In this document: one piece after another, positions 34,519 through 44,212 of the stretch
How the letters are laid out: every line of letters begins with the position of its first letter
How positions within the stretch are numbered: the stretch's first letter is position 1
Assembly: GCA_965116115.1 (NCBI GenBank)
Contig: OZ220486.1
Coordinates: forward strand, 3,720,001-3,784,000
Direction of reading: 5' to 3'
Source: JAPOXR01 sp965116115
Lineage (GTDB): Bacteria > Pseudomonadota > Alphaproteobacteria > Rhodobacterales > Rhodobacteraceae
Length of the DNA stretch: 64,000 bases
Notes under the pieces: generated by a model
Databases searched by the model: none
Seen by the model: only the letters and a program-made list of their open reading frames with translations
What the model was told of the DNA's origin: nothing
Translations under genes and position numbers: made by a program

Positions 34519-35882
34519 TAGTAGTCTGACACAGTGATAATGATGGTAATCGTGGTTTGGCGGACGTCCTGATTTCCGGTGTTGACGCTCCGTTGAAGTT
34601 GCAGCAGCAGCCTCAGTCTGAACGAAGACAAATGCTGTCGGCCGGGTATTTGAGCCGGATTTTGAGCAGGAATCCAGCGGCTGAGGCCTGTTTCGCGCCG
34701 GCGGCGATTACAAGAGGCGGGAAGCTATGACGGACTGACAGGAACAAATCGGACGCAAGATACAGCATGTGCGGCTCGAAGATCATGAACGGGCTGAATC
34801 AGAGGAGATCGTTTCATCCGGCCGCGGTTCGGCCGAGCGGCGGCGGCGGGCGCATATTCTTCTTCTCACGGATGAGAACCGGAAGAGCGGCGCGCGCGCC
34901 GATGCCGACGCCGCCGATTCCGTCGGTGTCGGCACGGCGACTGTCGAGCGGCTCCGCCGGCGTTTTGTCGAGGAGGGTACAGCGGCTCTGGAGCGCAGGC
35001 CGCATTCGAACCGTGTTCCTCCGAAGCTTGACGGCGAGGGCGAGGCGAAGCTGACGATGATCGCCTGTTCGGAACCTCCCGAAGGGCGTTCCTCACAGCC
35101 GCCAGCGCTGCTCGGCGAGCGGCTGGTCGCGTTGAATGTCGTTGACAGCATTTCCCGGGAAACGGTCAGGAGGACATTAAAAAAAACGATTTGAAACCGC
35201 ACCTTACGCGGTGCTGGCGCATTCCGGCGGAGAACAGCGGCGACTTCGCATGCTCGATGGAGGATGTGCTCAGGGTCTATCAGCGGAAATTCAGCGAGGA
35301 CGAGGTCCTGGTCTGCACAGCCGAGGCTCTGAGAAAGCGGACGAAGGAGGTCCGCACGGCTTTGCCTGCCGCTCCCGGCCGGCCGGCGCGCTTCGACTGC
35401 GAATACGAGCGCAACGGGACGGCGAATCTGTTCATGGTTCATGCGCCGCTTGCAGGCCAGGGCATGTCAAAATCACCGACCGCCGGACGAAGAAAGATTT
35501 CGCCGAGCTCCTCAGGGACATCGCCGATGTTCACTTCCCCGGCAAAAAAATCGTGCCAGCCATGGACAACGCATGAGCTGTCGAGTCTTTACCATGCTTT
35601 TCCGCCGGAGCAGGCCGGCAGGCTCTGCGAGCGTTTCGAAGTTCATCACACGCCGAAACACGGCAGCTGGCTGAACATCGCCGAGAGCGAGATCAGCGTG
35701 CTGAGCCGTCAGCGCCTGTCCCGGCGCATTCCCGACCGGGAGACGCTCTGCCGCGAGGTTTCGGCATGGGAAAAAGCGCGCAACGCCGACCCGGCCCCGG
35801 TCAAACAGCGGTTCACCGCCGAAGACGCGCGCATCAAATTGCATTCTTTGTAGCTGTCAATATAACAAAGACAGACTACTAG
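34519..35882 (+). mobile_element. IS630-family element, copy A
   Basis: Runs from the TA of CTAGTAGTCTGACACAG at its left end to GACTACTAG at its right end (35874-35882), about 1.36 kb, with TA-type target duplication. It contains a two-frame IS630 transposase. The right end abuts a second, unrelated element, beyond which copy B of the same IS630 begins. Confidence 0.85.
34769..35853 (+). pseudogene. IS630-family transposase, copy A, decayed
   Basis: The first frame (34769-35194) carries the helix-turn-helix part with GVGTATVERLRRRFVEEG, ending at the A8 run (35178 region, TTAAAAAAAACG), the usual frameshift site of IS630 elements. The second frame (from 35191) continues LKPHLTRCWRIP, SMEDVLRVYQR, RTALPAAPGRPAR, YERNGTANLFMVHAPLAGQ and, after further shifts, DRRTKKDFAELLRDIADVHF, MDN, ELSSLYHAFPPEQAGRLCER and HTPKHGSWLNIAESEISVLS. 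The first catalytic aspartate position reads VCTAEAL, and about 8 bases are missing after the MDN. Beyond the programmed shift, extra indels make this copy inactive. Confidence 0.85.
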
Positions 35883-38069
35883 CCTCGATTCCCAACGGCC
35901 ATAATTGATGTGAATCCCGGGCTTCCGCATGCGGCGTTCACAGGAAGCTGATCCGCAGCCTATGGTTCCCGAGCCATGGGACGGCGATGTCAGTTTCGTC
36001 GTATGAGGCGTTGAGGAGGAACGGATTGTTCGCCCGCCGTCCGATCCGGACGTCGATGCTGTCTTTTCCGATCGTGATGTCCGCCGGCGCTTTGACGAAG
36101 TTGCGGAACAGCGTGCGCGACTTCGCGTTCCTCTTGCCGTTTCCGACGCGGACGGCCAGCAGCCGGTACAGGCCGCTGGCCATGAGGGTGAGCTGAAGAT
36201 CGAGATCGATCTTCATCGGGACCGCGGCGGACAGCGCGTCCATGTGGAAGAAGTCGATCGCGTCAGCGATGGCGTTCTCGATCACCATCCGCCGGGCGTA
36301 ACGGTCGACGAGCCGGCTCGCGGAGGTCTTCATCTGCTCAGTGAGCAGCAGGGTCGGCCGTTCGTGACCCAGTCCGCGCACTGCCAACTGGCGGATGTCG
36401 CCCGGATAGCCGGAGATCCGGACGCGCCGGTCGAGAACCCCGGGCGTGCGGTAGATCCGCCCGACATCAGCAAGGCGCACCTGCTTCCAGTCGCTTTCCG
36501 GGGCGTCAGCGACAGCGTCGAGAAGCGATCCGGAGCGCCTGCGGAGGGTCAGGAAGTCAATGCCTCTCTCGTTGATCCACTGGAGATTCGCATGCGTCGT
36601 CAGCCGGGAATCGAACGCTGGTTCCCTAGGCAGGCCGCCATTGCGCTCGTCCCAGAACCCGATGAACCGGAGGATCTCATCGTTCTGGTCCGCCTTGCGG
36701 ACCCGGGCGTTCGCGTAGACGAGCAGGCGGGCGTCGGCGTCGCGGGCGAGGAAGGCGAGGACGCCCTTCTGCCTGCGGCTCCGCTTGGAGACGTAATGCC
36801 GTTCGACGGGCGCCTCCGGATCCTTCCCGTGCCAGGGGACAGCATGGAAATCGAGGTCGAAGGAGCCGTCCCCGCCGAGGTCCGTCTCCAAGCCTTTCAG
36901 CGCCCGGCGCCAGCGGTCCATGAGGCCGGCGCACAGCTTCGGGTCGACGCGCCCGGAATACTCGGTCAGGCTTGACCGTTCAGGCATAATGTTCAGCCCG
37001 GCGAACAGAGCTGTGCCGGGATCGAGGATGTCGGCCATGATGTGCGGCGGCCGTCCGACTCCCTGGAGCTTCAGAGCCGGCAGGGCCCGGAAAGCATGGC
37101 CCGCGGGGATCATCCCGCTGCCCGGCATGCCGCTGTCAGCGACGATCCGGTCGAGATCAAGCCGGACAAGGTCGGGAACGAACAGGAACAGCCCGCCGAA
37201 CCCGGTGCGCAGGCGCCGCGGCGAAAGGTCGAGCTCCCGGGCGTCGGCGACCGGGGCGGAGATCGGCCGGAGGGCGGCTTCGCGCTCGCCGGGCGACCGG
37301 CGCGGCAGCTTGCCGACGCCGTTCCTGCGGAGCGCGCGTTGCACGGTCGTCGTTCCGGCGGGCATCCCTTCCTCCCCGAGCTTCCGGCTGATCTCGCTGA
37401 CCGAGAGGCCGGCGGTCCTGCGAAGCTCAAGGATGCGCCGGTCCCGCCGCAGCCTGAGAGGCTCGCCGGGGTTCGGCTTCGGACCCGGCCTGCGCTCGGC
37501 GAAGAAGGAAGACAGATCCGGGTTCCCGCGCAGCTTCGCGCACAGGTTGCGGAAGGATCCGAGGCTGTATCCGAAGCGCCTCGCGGCCTCCGCGGCCTCT
37601 GCGCCGTCGAGGAAGTAAGCCCGGAGAGCCTCGTACTGGAGACAGTTCCGGGACTGCGGCTTGCGGAAGAGTTCGGCCAATTCAGTCATAGTAACTCATG
37701 TAGTTTGAATACTATTTCCACTATATCACATTATTGATTCTGCCGCAAGCCGGAATTGCGCGGAACCGCGCCGCGCATTGATACAGGACACATGAAAGAA
37801 AGCTTGGAATCGACTCAGAAGGCGGGCACTGAACCCGGAAGCGTCGCCTGTCCTGATTCTGATGCCGTGCCGCGGCCCTTTATGAGAGCGTGATAGTCAG
37901 TGCTGAAAACCTTAAATACGATGATTACATGCCGGCGGCGGCAAGACCGACATCCGTCCGATCAGGGCGGGGAGCACGGCAAACGCCGCCCGCCGAACGA
38001 TAACGGATCGATCCGGCGGTTCGCGGTCGCCGCTGGATTCACATCAATTATGGCCGTTGGGAATCGAGG
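35883..38069 (-). mobile_element. IS4-superfamily-like element inserted between two IS630 copies
   Basis: A 2.19 kb element with perfect terminal inverted repeats of about 35 bases, each beginning CCTCGATTCCCAACGG. CTAG occurs immediately outside both ends (35879-35882 and 38070-38073). This is consistent with a 4-base CTAG target duplication at the junction of two adjoining IS630 elements. One intact transposase gene fills it. About 370 non-coding bases lie between the transposase start and the right end. The exact family could not be named. Confidence 0.85.
35938..37689 (-). CDS. Transposase, DDE type, family uncertain
   Basis: A 583-residue transposase. The N-terminal 150 residues hold two helix-turn-helix-like regions (AEAARRFGYSLGSFRNLCAK, then LSVSEISRKLGEEGMPAGTT). 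The catalytic part shows the first aspartate region DGSFDLDFHAVPWHGKD, a middle FLTLRRRSGSLLDAV, and the glutamate region RRMVIENAIADAIDFFHMDA, as in IS4-superfamily (IS1634/IS1380-like) enzymes. The frame is complete and the element's ends are perfect, so it may be active. The start is ATG 37689. Confidence 0.8.
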   Translation of the reverse strand: MTELAELFRKPQSRNCLQYEALRAYFLDGAEAAEAARRFGYSLGSFRNLCAKLRGNPDLSSFFAERRPGPKPNPGEPLRLRRDRRILELRRTAGLSVSEISRKLGEEGMPAGTTTVQRALRRNGVGKLPRRSPGEREAALRPISAPVADARELDLSPRRLRTGFGGLFLFVPDLVRLDLDRIVADSGMPGSGMIPAGHAFRALPALKLQGVGRPPHIMADILDPGTALFAGLNIMPERSSLTEYSGRVDPKLCAGLMDRWRRALKGLETDLGGDGSFDLDFHAVPWHGKDPEAPVERHYVSKRSRRQKGVLAFLARDADARLLVYANARVRKADQNDEILRFIGFWDERNGGLPREPAFDSRLTTHANLQWINERGIDFLTLRRRSGSLLDAVADAPESDWKQVRLADVGRIYRTPGVLDRRVRISGYPGDIRQLAVRGLGHERPTLLLTEQMKTSASRLVDRYARRMVIENAIADAIDFFHMDALSAAVPMKIDLDLQLTLMASGLYRLLAVRVGNGKRNAKSRTLFRNFVKAPADITIGKDSIDVRIGRRANNPFLLNASYDETDIAVPWLGNHRLRISFL

Positions 38070-38327
38070 CTAGTAGTCTGACACAGCGGGAATGACAGCA
38101 ATCGGTGTTCGGCAGACGTCCTGATTCCCGGCCATGGACTCTCCGTTGAAATTATGGTAACGGCTTCAGTCTGAACAAAGACAAATGCTGTCTGCCGGGC
38201 ATTTCAGCTGGATTTTGAGCAGGAACCCAGCGGCTGAGGTCAGTTTCGCGCCGACGGCGATTCAAGTGGCAGGAAACTATGACGGACTGACAAGAACAAA
38301 TCGGACGTAAAATAACCCCAGTTCTGT

Positions 38328-38759
38328 TTAAGCGGTCGCTTTCATTTTCGGTTTGTTCGGGGTGAGCTGGTATGCAGCGACAGCTGAGAGGATGTGCACC
38401 ATTGCGTTAGTCGGTGAGCGGCAGCGGGTATGGACGAGACCGAGCTGCGATTTGAGCGCGTCAAAGACGGTTTCGACGATGAATCGTCTGCGCGGCAGGA
38501 GCTTGTCGATCATCGGCATGAGATAGTTCTTCATGTTCTTTCGGATGCCGGTGATCAGCCGCAGCCCGCGTTGCCGCAGCCTCATGAACAGCTTTTTCGA
38601 GATATAGCCCTTGTCCGCGAAGATTTCGCCTTTCAAACCGTGGCTCACAGCGTCGAGCACGGCGCGGTCATCGACATTGCCCGGCGTGATTTTCAGGGCT
38701 GTGATCTCACTCTTATCATTGATGATGACATGCAGCTTGAAGCCGTAGAACCAGCCCAT
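38328..38759 (-). pseudogene. IS982-family transposase, C-terminal part
   Basis: Reads GWFYGFKLHVIINDKSEITA, LKITPGNVDDRAVLD, FADKGYISKKLFMRLRQRGL, GIRKNMKN and FIVETVFDALKSQLGLVHTRCRSP, the conserved C-terminal two-thirds of the IS982 transposase with its DDE residues. The 5' part continues at 41127-41538 on the far side of the inserted IS4-type element. Joining the two across the 9-base duplication gives AGLAARGRTSMGWFYG without a break. Confidence 0.9.
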
Positions 38760-38780
38760 GGAAGTGCGCCCGCGCGCGGC

Positions 38781-41126
38781 CTATCAACAATACACACTTA
38801 ACTTCCAGCATGCTTCCGTGCGAATCATGCGGCCATGCGGATCGGTATGCGTCAAATCTCTTCGGAAACGGTGGAATGGTTCGACAGGGCCTGCAAGAGC
38901 GGGGACCTGACGCGGACCGCGCTCGCCCGCGAACTGTGCGGGCGTGAGAGTCAGTGCGGCCGCACCGGCAAGCCGTGCCTCGCGTCGGCGCGCAAGCTCT
39001 TGCCGACGCTTGCGGAGAGGCTGGGCGCGCGCCTGCCGGAGGCGAAGGAGACGGGGCTCGACCCGCGGGCGCGTCCTGCTGCGGACTTTCCCGACACCTC
39101 TGTCGCGGGCGCGCTTGTCGACCTCGGCGCCCTGTCGCTCGAGCCGTTGACGGACGCGGATGACCGCCGCCGCTGGGAGTCGATGATCGAGACGCATCAT
39201 CCGGAAGGAATGCGCCGCCCGCCGGGCGGCCAGGTCCGGTGCTGGTTCCGTTGTGAACGTTTCGGGGCACTGGTCGGCATCGGTTTTTCCGCGGCCGGGA
39301 TCCAGCTCGGCCCCCGCGACGGCTTGATCGGCTGGTCGGCCGACGCCCGCGTCGCGAATATCGGCAGGGTCGTGTGCAACAACCGGTTCCTCCTGCTGCC
39401 CGGCGTCCGGGTGAAGGGTCTCGCGTCCCGGGTCCTCCGCCTGGCGGCGGAGCGGATCGCCGGCGACCAGCCAGCCGCCTGCGGCGAGCGTCCTGTCCCG
39501 GCGCAGACCTTCACGGGGCCGGAGATGTCCGGCCTGAGCTACAGGGCCGCGGGATGGAGACGCTGCCCGGAACTGACTTCGGGACGGCGTTCGGGCGTGC
39601 GCCGCGCGGTCTGGCTCAAGCCGCTTTCCGAGGGCTGGCGCGAGGTTCTGAGCCGCGGGCCGGAACGGGTTCTCGGCTGGTCCGGATCGCTGCACAGCGA
39701 GGGGGGGGGCTGGTCCGAACGGGAGTACGGGCGCAGCACGCACCCGGACGGCAGGGTCAGGCACCGGATCGCGCGGATGGGCGCGGCCTGGACCCGGCGG
39801 CTCGGCGAGGGCCTGCCGGCGATCTTCCCGGGACAGGCGGAACAGGCGGCGGCTTACCGGCTGTTGTCGAACAAGGCGGTGAAGATGGAGCACATACCAG
39901 CTTCGCACTTCGAGCAGACGGTCGAGAGGTGCCGCGCCGAGCGGCTCGTGCCAGTCGTGCAGGACACGACCGCGCTGAACTACGACGGCCTGTCGGCGAC
40001 GTCGGGCCTCGACGACATCGGCGGCGGCGGCAAGGGAGCATCGGGCATCCTCGCTCATGTCGGCGTCGCGGTGGACGCGGCCGGACGGCCGCTCGGGATG
40101 TTCGAGGCGGACGCCGACTTCCGCCGGGCGGAGGAGAAGGACAGCGTCCGCTGGCTCGCCGGTCTCGACCGGGCGCAGGAACTCGCGCGCGCCTGTCCCG
40201 ACACCCGCGTGGTGACGGTCTGCGACCGGGAGGGCGACTTCCAGCAACTGATTTCGCGCGCCGGGGAGACCGGGGCGGCGCTGCTGATCCGGGCGAGCCG
40301 GGGATCGAAGCGCCGGGCAGCCCTGCCCTCGGGCGGCGACGCCGATCTATGGGACTTCGTGCTGGCGACAGACCCTGCAGGAACAAGGAAAATCGAGGTT
40401 CCCGCCTGCGGCGGCCCGAACCGCAGGAAGGGCCGTACGGCGAAGCTGACGCTGCGCTGCGCGCCGGTCGGCCTGCTCCCCCCGAAAGACCGGGCGGGCG
40501 AGGCGCCGGTTCGCATGACCGCCGTCTCCGCCCTCGAGGAAAACCCGCCCCGCCGCCCCTTGAAGGGGAAAAAGAGCGCGCCGCTGCACTGGATGCTGCT
40601 CACTGCGGAGGGCGAAGCCGGCCTCGAGACCGCCCGCACCGCGCTGCGCTGGCACGAACTGCGCTGGCGGATCGAACGTTTCTTCCACGCCCTGAAGGTC
40701 GGCACCCGCATCGAGGACCGCAGACTTGACGAGGCCGACGATCTCCGCAAGTGCTTCGCCTTCGACGCGGTCACCGCCTTCCGGGTCTGGGACCTCTCCC
40801 TCCTGGCCCGCGAAAAGCCGGACGACCCGGCCGGACTGCATGTCGCCCGGGAGGACGTCACGGTCCTCTGCGCCCTTGCCGCCCGGCACGGCTTCAAGGT
40901 TCCCCGGGCGCCGCCGGATATGACCGTCAAGGGCTTCGTCGTGCTCACCGGCGGGCTGGCCGGCTTTCATCCTTCGAAACGTCAGCCGCTGCCCGGCACG
41001 CAGAAGCTCTGGGAAGGCGTCAGGTTCCTGTCTCAGGCCGTCATCGCTGTCCGGGCTGTGCGGGACTGGGAAGAGGGCTGGTCAGAAGGAGAAGAAGACA
41101 CGGAGATAAGTATGTTAGATTGATAG
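38781..41126 (+). mobile_element. IS4-type element with DUF4338-fused transposase
   Basis: A 2,346-base element with imperfect ends (CTATCAACAATACACACTTA at left; the reverse of the right end begins CTATCAATCTAACATACTTA) and a 9-base target duplication GCGCGCGGC (38772-38780, 41127-41135). It interrupts the IS982 transposase gene. Ends, duplication and a complete gene suggest a recent, possibly active insertion. Confidence 0.9.
38835..41123 (+). CDS. IS4-family transposase fused to an N-terminal DUF4338 (DruA-like) domain
   Basis: A 762-residue two-part protein. Residues about 115-280 match DUF4338, the domain of DruA from Druantia anti-phage systems: MIETHHPEGMRRPPGGQVRC, LVGIGFSAAGIQLGPRDGLI, VVCNNRFLLLPGVRVKGLAS, SYRAAGWRRC and the KPLSEGWRE end. 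From about 300 on it is a Tn5-like IS4 transposase: the catalytic aspartates are in QDTTALNY (about 377) and TVCDREGDF (about 463), and the glutamate is in WRIERFFHALK (about 612). A G9 run at 39711-39719 lies inside the frame. The fusion suggests that DUF4338 serves DNA recognition for transposition. The family is known in other bacteria as far as I recall, so the arrangement is not unique. Confidence 0.88.
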   Translation: MRIGMRQISSETVEWFDRACKSGDLTRTALARELCGRESQCGRTGKPCLASARKLLPTLAERLGARLPEAKETGLDPRARPAADFPDTSVAGALVDLGALSLEPLTDADDRRRWESMIETHHPEGMRRPPGGQVRCWFRCERFGALVGIGFSAAGIQLGPRDGLIGWSADARVANIGRVVCNNRFLLLPGVRVKGLASRVLRLAAERIAGDQPAACGERPVPAQTFTGPEMSGLSYRAAGWRRCPELTSGRRSGVRRAVWLKPLSEGWREVLSRGPERVLGWSGSLHSEGGGWSEREYGRSTHPDGRVRHRIARMGAAWTRRLGEGLPAIFPGQAEQAAAYRLLSNKAVKMEHIPASHFEQTVERCRAERLVPVVQDTTALNYDGLSATSGLDDIGGGGKGASGILAHVGVAVDAAGRPLGMFEADADFRRAEEKDSVRWLAGLDRAQELARACPDTRVVTVCDREGDFQQLISRAGETGAALLIRASRGSKRRAALPSGGDADLWDFVLATDPAGTRKIEVPACGGPNRRKGRTAKLTLRCAPVGLLPPKDRAGEAPVRMTAVSALEENPPRRPLKGKKSAPLHWMLLTAEGEAGLETARTALRWHELRWRIERFFHALKVGTRIEDRRLDEADDLRKCFAFDAVTAFRVWDLSLLAREKPDDPAGLHVAREDVTVLCALAARHGFKVPRAPPDMTVKGFVVLTGGLAGFHPSKRQPLPGTQKLWEGVRFLSQAVIAVRAVRDWEEGWSEGEEDTEISMLD

Positions 41127-41538
41127 GCGCGCGGCCAGGCCGGCGAATGCCTTATTGCGGCTGATCCTGCGGTTACAGCAGACCGGTATATGGCTGCTGT
41201 CAGCGATGTAGACGCCGGTCTTTTCACCCGAAAGGCAGTGCATCAGCAGGCACAGCGGCATGAACAGGCGCGGCTGCAGCGTCACGAACCGGCCATAGCT
41301 CGGCAGCTCGCCGAACAGGCCGCGGCAGCGCTGGCATACGCCGTACAGGTAGAACAGCTTGAAACAGCGAAACCCGCTCAAATGAAAAAACACCATGATG
41401 AACAGCATCTCCGACATGGAGAGCTTCCCGGCCCTGCGCCGTTTCGCGGAGCTGGTGATCAGGTAGTGTTTTTGCTGTTCCTCGTAAACTTTCATGAAAT
41501 CATCGAGACAGGTGAACAAGGCTTCTTTATGAATGTGC
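41127..41538 (-). pseudogene. IS982-family transposase, N-terminal part
   Basis: Reads HIHKEALFTCLDDFMKVYEE, KLSMSEMLFIMVFFHLSGFR, FKLFYLYGVCQ, LPSYGRFVTLQPRLFMPLCL and ICNRRISRNKAFAGLAAR-type sequence, the N-terminal third of the IS982 transposase. The true start, GTGCACATTCAT, was cut at its first codons by the IS256 insertion; it reappears at 42976 onward. Confidence 0.88.
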
Positions 41539-42975
41539 GGGGATGTCCCGCTTGGTGTTGAAACCCGCATGAGCGATGCTGCCTGTCGACTACCTAAGCG
41601 GCTTCCTTGAGCCGGTCAAGCCGATTCTTTCGACGATGTTCGATGAGAGCCTGTTTGAGAACGGGCAGCTGCCTGTACGCCTTGATGCGGCGGAAACCCT
41701 TCTCGGCCTCCATCATGCCGGCGGCGGGCTGTCGCAGAGCCATCCCGGCGTTCCTCCAGCGTTTCACGTTGCGGCAGACCTGCCGGACCGTGCTGTTCAT
41801 CGATTCGATGATGTTCGTGCTCGCCAGCGACCGCCGCAGCTCTGACGGCAGGCCGAGCCGGGAGACGGTCAGGACTTCGTCCAAGCCCTCAAGTATCGAC
41901 CGGGAGACGTCCGGAGCCTCCTGTTCGAACCGCTGAGCCAGGCTGCGCATCAGCCGCTCGGCCTTGTCGGCGTCATCAAGTTCCCACGCCTGTCTGAGCG
42001 TCCGCCGCACGGCGGCGTGATGCTTCGCGGCGAGACGGTCGGTGATGTTGCGGCCCTTGTGAACCTGACAGCACTGGATAGGGATATCCGCGCCGAAAGT
42101 GCGCCGGACCGCCTTGCTGAGCGCCTTGGCTCCGTCGACGATGAACAGATAACAGCCCTCCGGATCAAGCCCGCGCCCGATCAGATCATCAAGCAGAGCC
42201 TGCACGGTCGCAGCATTCTCCGTCGCGCCTTCAATGACGCCCAGCGGGCGCTTACGCCCGGACGCGTCAATGCCGACCGCCCCGATCATCAGCAGACGGT
42301 CGCTCATATGCAGCCCGTCGATCTGAACCGCGACGAGATCAAGCTCCGACAGATCGGAAGTCATCCATTCATCAAACTTCGCCTGCGTCAACGCCTTGAA
42401 CCGGCGGGACACGGCTGATTTCGACAGCCCGCAGCCTGCCCCGCAGGGAACCCCGGCCTCCGGAATCCTCACCGCCCGGCGGAACTTGCGGGTCGCTACA
42501 TTCGCCGTCATCAGATTCACCGACTGTTGATCAAGATAGCCGTCCGCGGAGATCTCTTCCCAGCTCGGCAGGGACATCTCCTTGCCCGCAGCCTTGCAGC
42601 GGAGCCGGGGATGGTCGATGCCGACCTTGCCGCCGTGGAACCCGACCTGGGAACGCGTATGGCACTGGCGGCGCCCCGGCTTGTCGGGAGAATGACTGTA
42701 ACGCTTCCCGGCAAGCCGTTCGGCGTCCTCGTCCATCATCTGCCGCAGATACGCGATGCCCGTCGTCAGGCAGAATTTCTCGAAACTCTCGGTCACGTCT
42801 TCGTACGCCTCTTCGACGAGCGCGTTGATGTTCGAAGCGCTGGCGGAGGCGTCGGGGAATGTGCTGATGGTCTTCATGGCATTGCTTCCTTTTTCTTCAG
42901 AAAATCCCCGAGCTGATGCTCGGGGGAGGGGCAACACCGCCCATATCAAATTCAACACCAATCGGGACATCCCCC
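41539..42975 (-). mobile_element. IS256-family element, complete copy
   Basis: Ends GGGGATGTCCCG (41539) and CGGGACATCCCC (to 42974/42975), with TGAATGTGC on both sides (41530-41538 and 42976-42984), a 9-base target duplication typical of IS256. It is inserted at the start codon region of the IS982 transposase gene. The truncated copy at 8520-9095 derives from the same element. Confidence 0.9.
41594..42877 (-). CDS. IS256-family (mutator-type) transposase
   Basis: A 427-residue transposase from the ATG at 42877, which has an AGGAAG site just upstream; the open frame extends to 42970 but without support. The catalytic residues are in LVAVQIDGLHMSD, FIVDGAKALSKAVRRTFG and STNIIESMNSTVRQVCRNV. 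CQVHKGRNITDRL is the conserved middle motif of the family. The frame is complete and both ends are intact, so this copy could be active. Confidence 0.92.
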   Translation of the reverse strand: MKTISTFPDASASASNINALVEEAYEDVTESFEKFCLTTGIAYLRQMMDEDAERLAGKRYSHSPDKPGRRQCHTRSQVGFHGGKVGIDHPRLRCKAAGKEMSLPSWEEISADGYLDQQSVNLMTANVATRKFRRAVRIPEAGVPCGAGCGLSKSAVSRRFKALTQAKFDEWMTSDLSELDLVAVQIDGLHMSDRLLMIGAVGIDASGRKRPLGVIEGATENAATVQALLDDLIGRGLDPEGCYLFIVDGAKALSKAVRRTFGADIPIQCCQVHKGRNITDRLAAKHHAAVRRTLRQAWELDDADKAERLMRSLAQRFEQEAPDVSRSILEGLDEVLTVSRLGLPSELRRSLASTNIIESMNSTVRQVCRNVKRWRNAGMALRQPAAGMMEAEKGFRRIKAYRQLPVLKQALIEHRRKNRLDRLKEAA

Positions 42976-43093
42976 TGAATGTGCACGGGAGATCTCCAGT
43001 TTGATAAACTACTGAAACCGTGAATCATTTTTCAAGAGATTTGAGAATCCCCTGACTGAAACCTTAAACAGAACTGGGGTTAAAATACAGCAT

Positions 43094-44196
43094 GTGCGGC
43101 TAGAAGATCATGAAAGGACCAAATCAGCGGAGATCGTCTCGTCCGACCGGGGCTCGGCCGAGTGGCGGCGGGCGCATGTCCTTCTTCTCACGGATGAGAA
43201 CCGGAAGAGCGGCGGGCGCACCGATGCCGACGCCGCCGATTGCGTCGGGGTCGGCACGGTGACGGTCGAGCGGCTCCGCCGGCGTTTCGTCGAGGAGGGT
43301 ATGGCGGCTTCAGGCGCAGGCCGCAATTGAACCGCGTTCCTCCGAAGCTTGACGGCGAGGGCGAGGCGAAACTGACGATGATCGCCTGTTCGGAACCTCC
43401 GGAAGGGCGTTCCCCACAGCCGCTGGAGCTGCTCGGCGAGCGGCTGGCCGCGTTGAATGTCGTCGATGGCATTTCCCGGGAAACGGTCAGGAGTACATTA
43501 AAAAAACGATTTGAAACCGCATCTTACGCGGTGCCGGCGCATTCCGGCGGGGAAAGCGACGGTTTCGCATACTCGATGGAGGATGTGCTCAGGGTCTATC
43601 AGCGGAAGTTCGGCGAGAACGAGGTTCCAGCGTGCACAGCCGAGGCTTTGAGAAAGCGGACGAAGGAGGTCCGTACGGCTTTGCCTGCCGCTCCCGGCCG
43701 GCTGGCGCGCTGTGACCGCGAATACGAGCGTAACGGGACAGCGAATCTGTTCATGGTTCATGCGCCGCTTTCAGACCAGGGCATGTCAAGATCACCGACC
43801 GCCGGACGAAGAAAGATTTCGCCGGGATCCTCAGGGACATCGCCGACGTTCACTTCCCCGGCAAAAAATCGTGCTGGTCACAGCTAACCTTAACACGCAT
43901 GAGCTGTCGAGTCTTTACTGCGCTTTTCCGCCGGAGCAGGCCGGCAGGCTCTGCGAGCGTTTCGAGGTTCATCATGCGCCGAAACACGGCAGCCGACTGA
44001 ACATCGCCGAAAGCGGAATCAGCGTGCTGAGCCGTCAGCGCCTGTCCCGGCGTATCCCGGACCGGGAGACGCTCCGCCGCGAGGTTACGGCATGGCAGAA
44101 AGTGCGCAATGCCGACCCGGCCCCGGTCAAACAGCGGTTCACCGCCGAGGACGCGCGCATTAAACTGCATTCCTTGTATCCATCAATTCAGCAATG
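43094..44196 (+). pseudogene. IS630-family transposase, copy B, decayed
   Basis: The same gene as at 34,769, with independent damage. The first frame stops at 43330 after FVEEGMAASGAGRN, the second resumes through VPPKLDGEGEAKLTMIACSE to the TTAAAAAAACG slip site (43498 region), and the rest is spread over two frames (YERNGTANLFMVHAP; DRRTKKDFAGILRDIADVHF; HELSSLYCAFPPEQAGRL; LSRRIPDRETLRREV). The catalytic middle reads VTANLNTHELSS where MDNLNTHELSS is expected, so a catalytic aspartate has also been lost. Confidence 0.85.
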
Positions 44197-44212
44197 ACGG
44201 ACTACTACTAGG

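Larger units (their letters stand above)
38315..43080 (-). mobile_element. IS982-family element carrying two further insertions
   Basis: Terminal repeats ACCCCAGTTCTGTTTAAG (38315) and CTTAAACAGAACTGGGGT (to 43080) are perfect. A 7-base duplication TAAAATA flanks the element (38308-38314 and 43081-43087). Removing it restores the IS630 sequence of copy B. Its own transposase gene is split by an IS4-type element (38781-41126) and an IS256 element (41539-42975). Without them the IS982 would be about 1.0 kb, the normal size. Confidence 0.9.
38070..44211 (+). mobile_element. IS630-family element, copy B, with nested insertions
   Basis: Left end CTAGTAGTCTGACACAGCG at 38070, right end ACTACTACTAG ending at 44211. 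Only the first about 240 bases and the last about 1.1 kb belong to the IS630 element; an IS982 element interrupts it just upstream of the transposase gene. Copies A and B match closely outside the interruptions. Confidence 0.85.
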
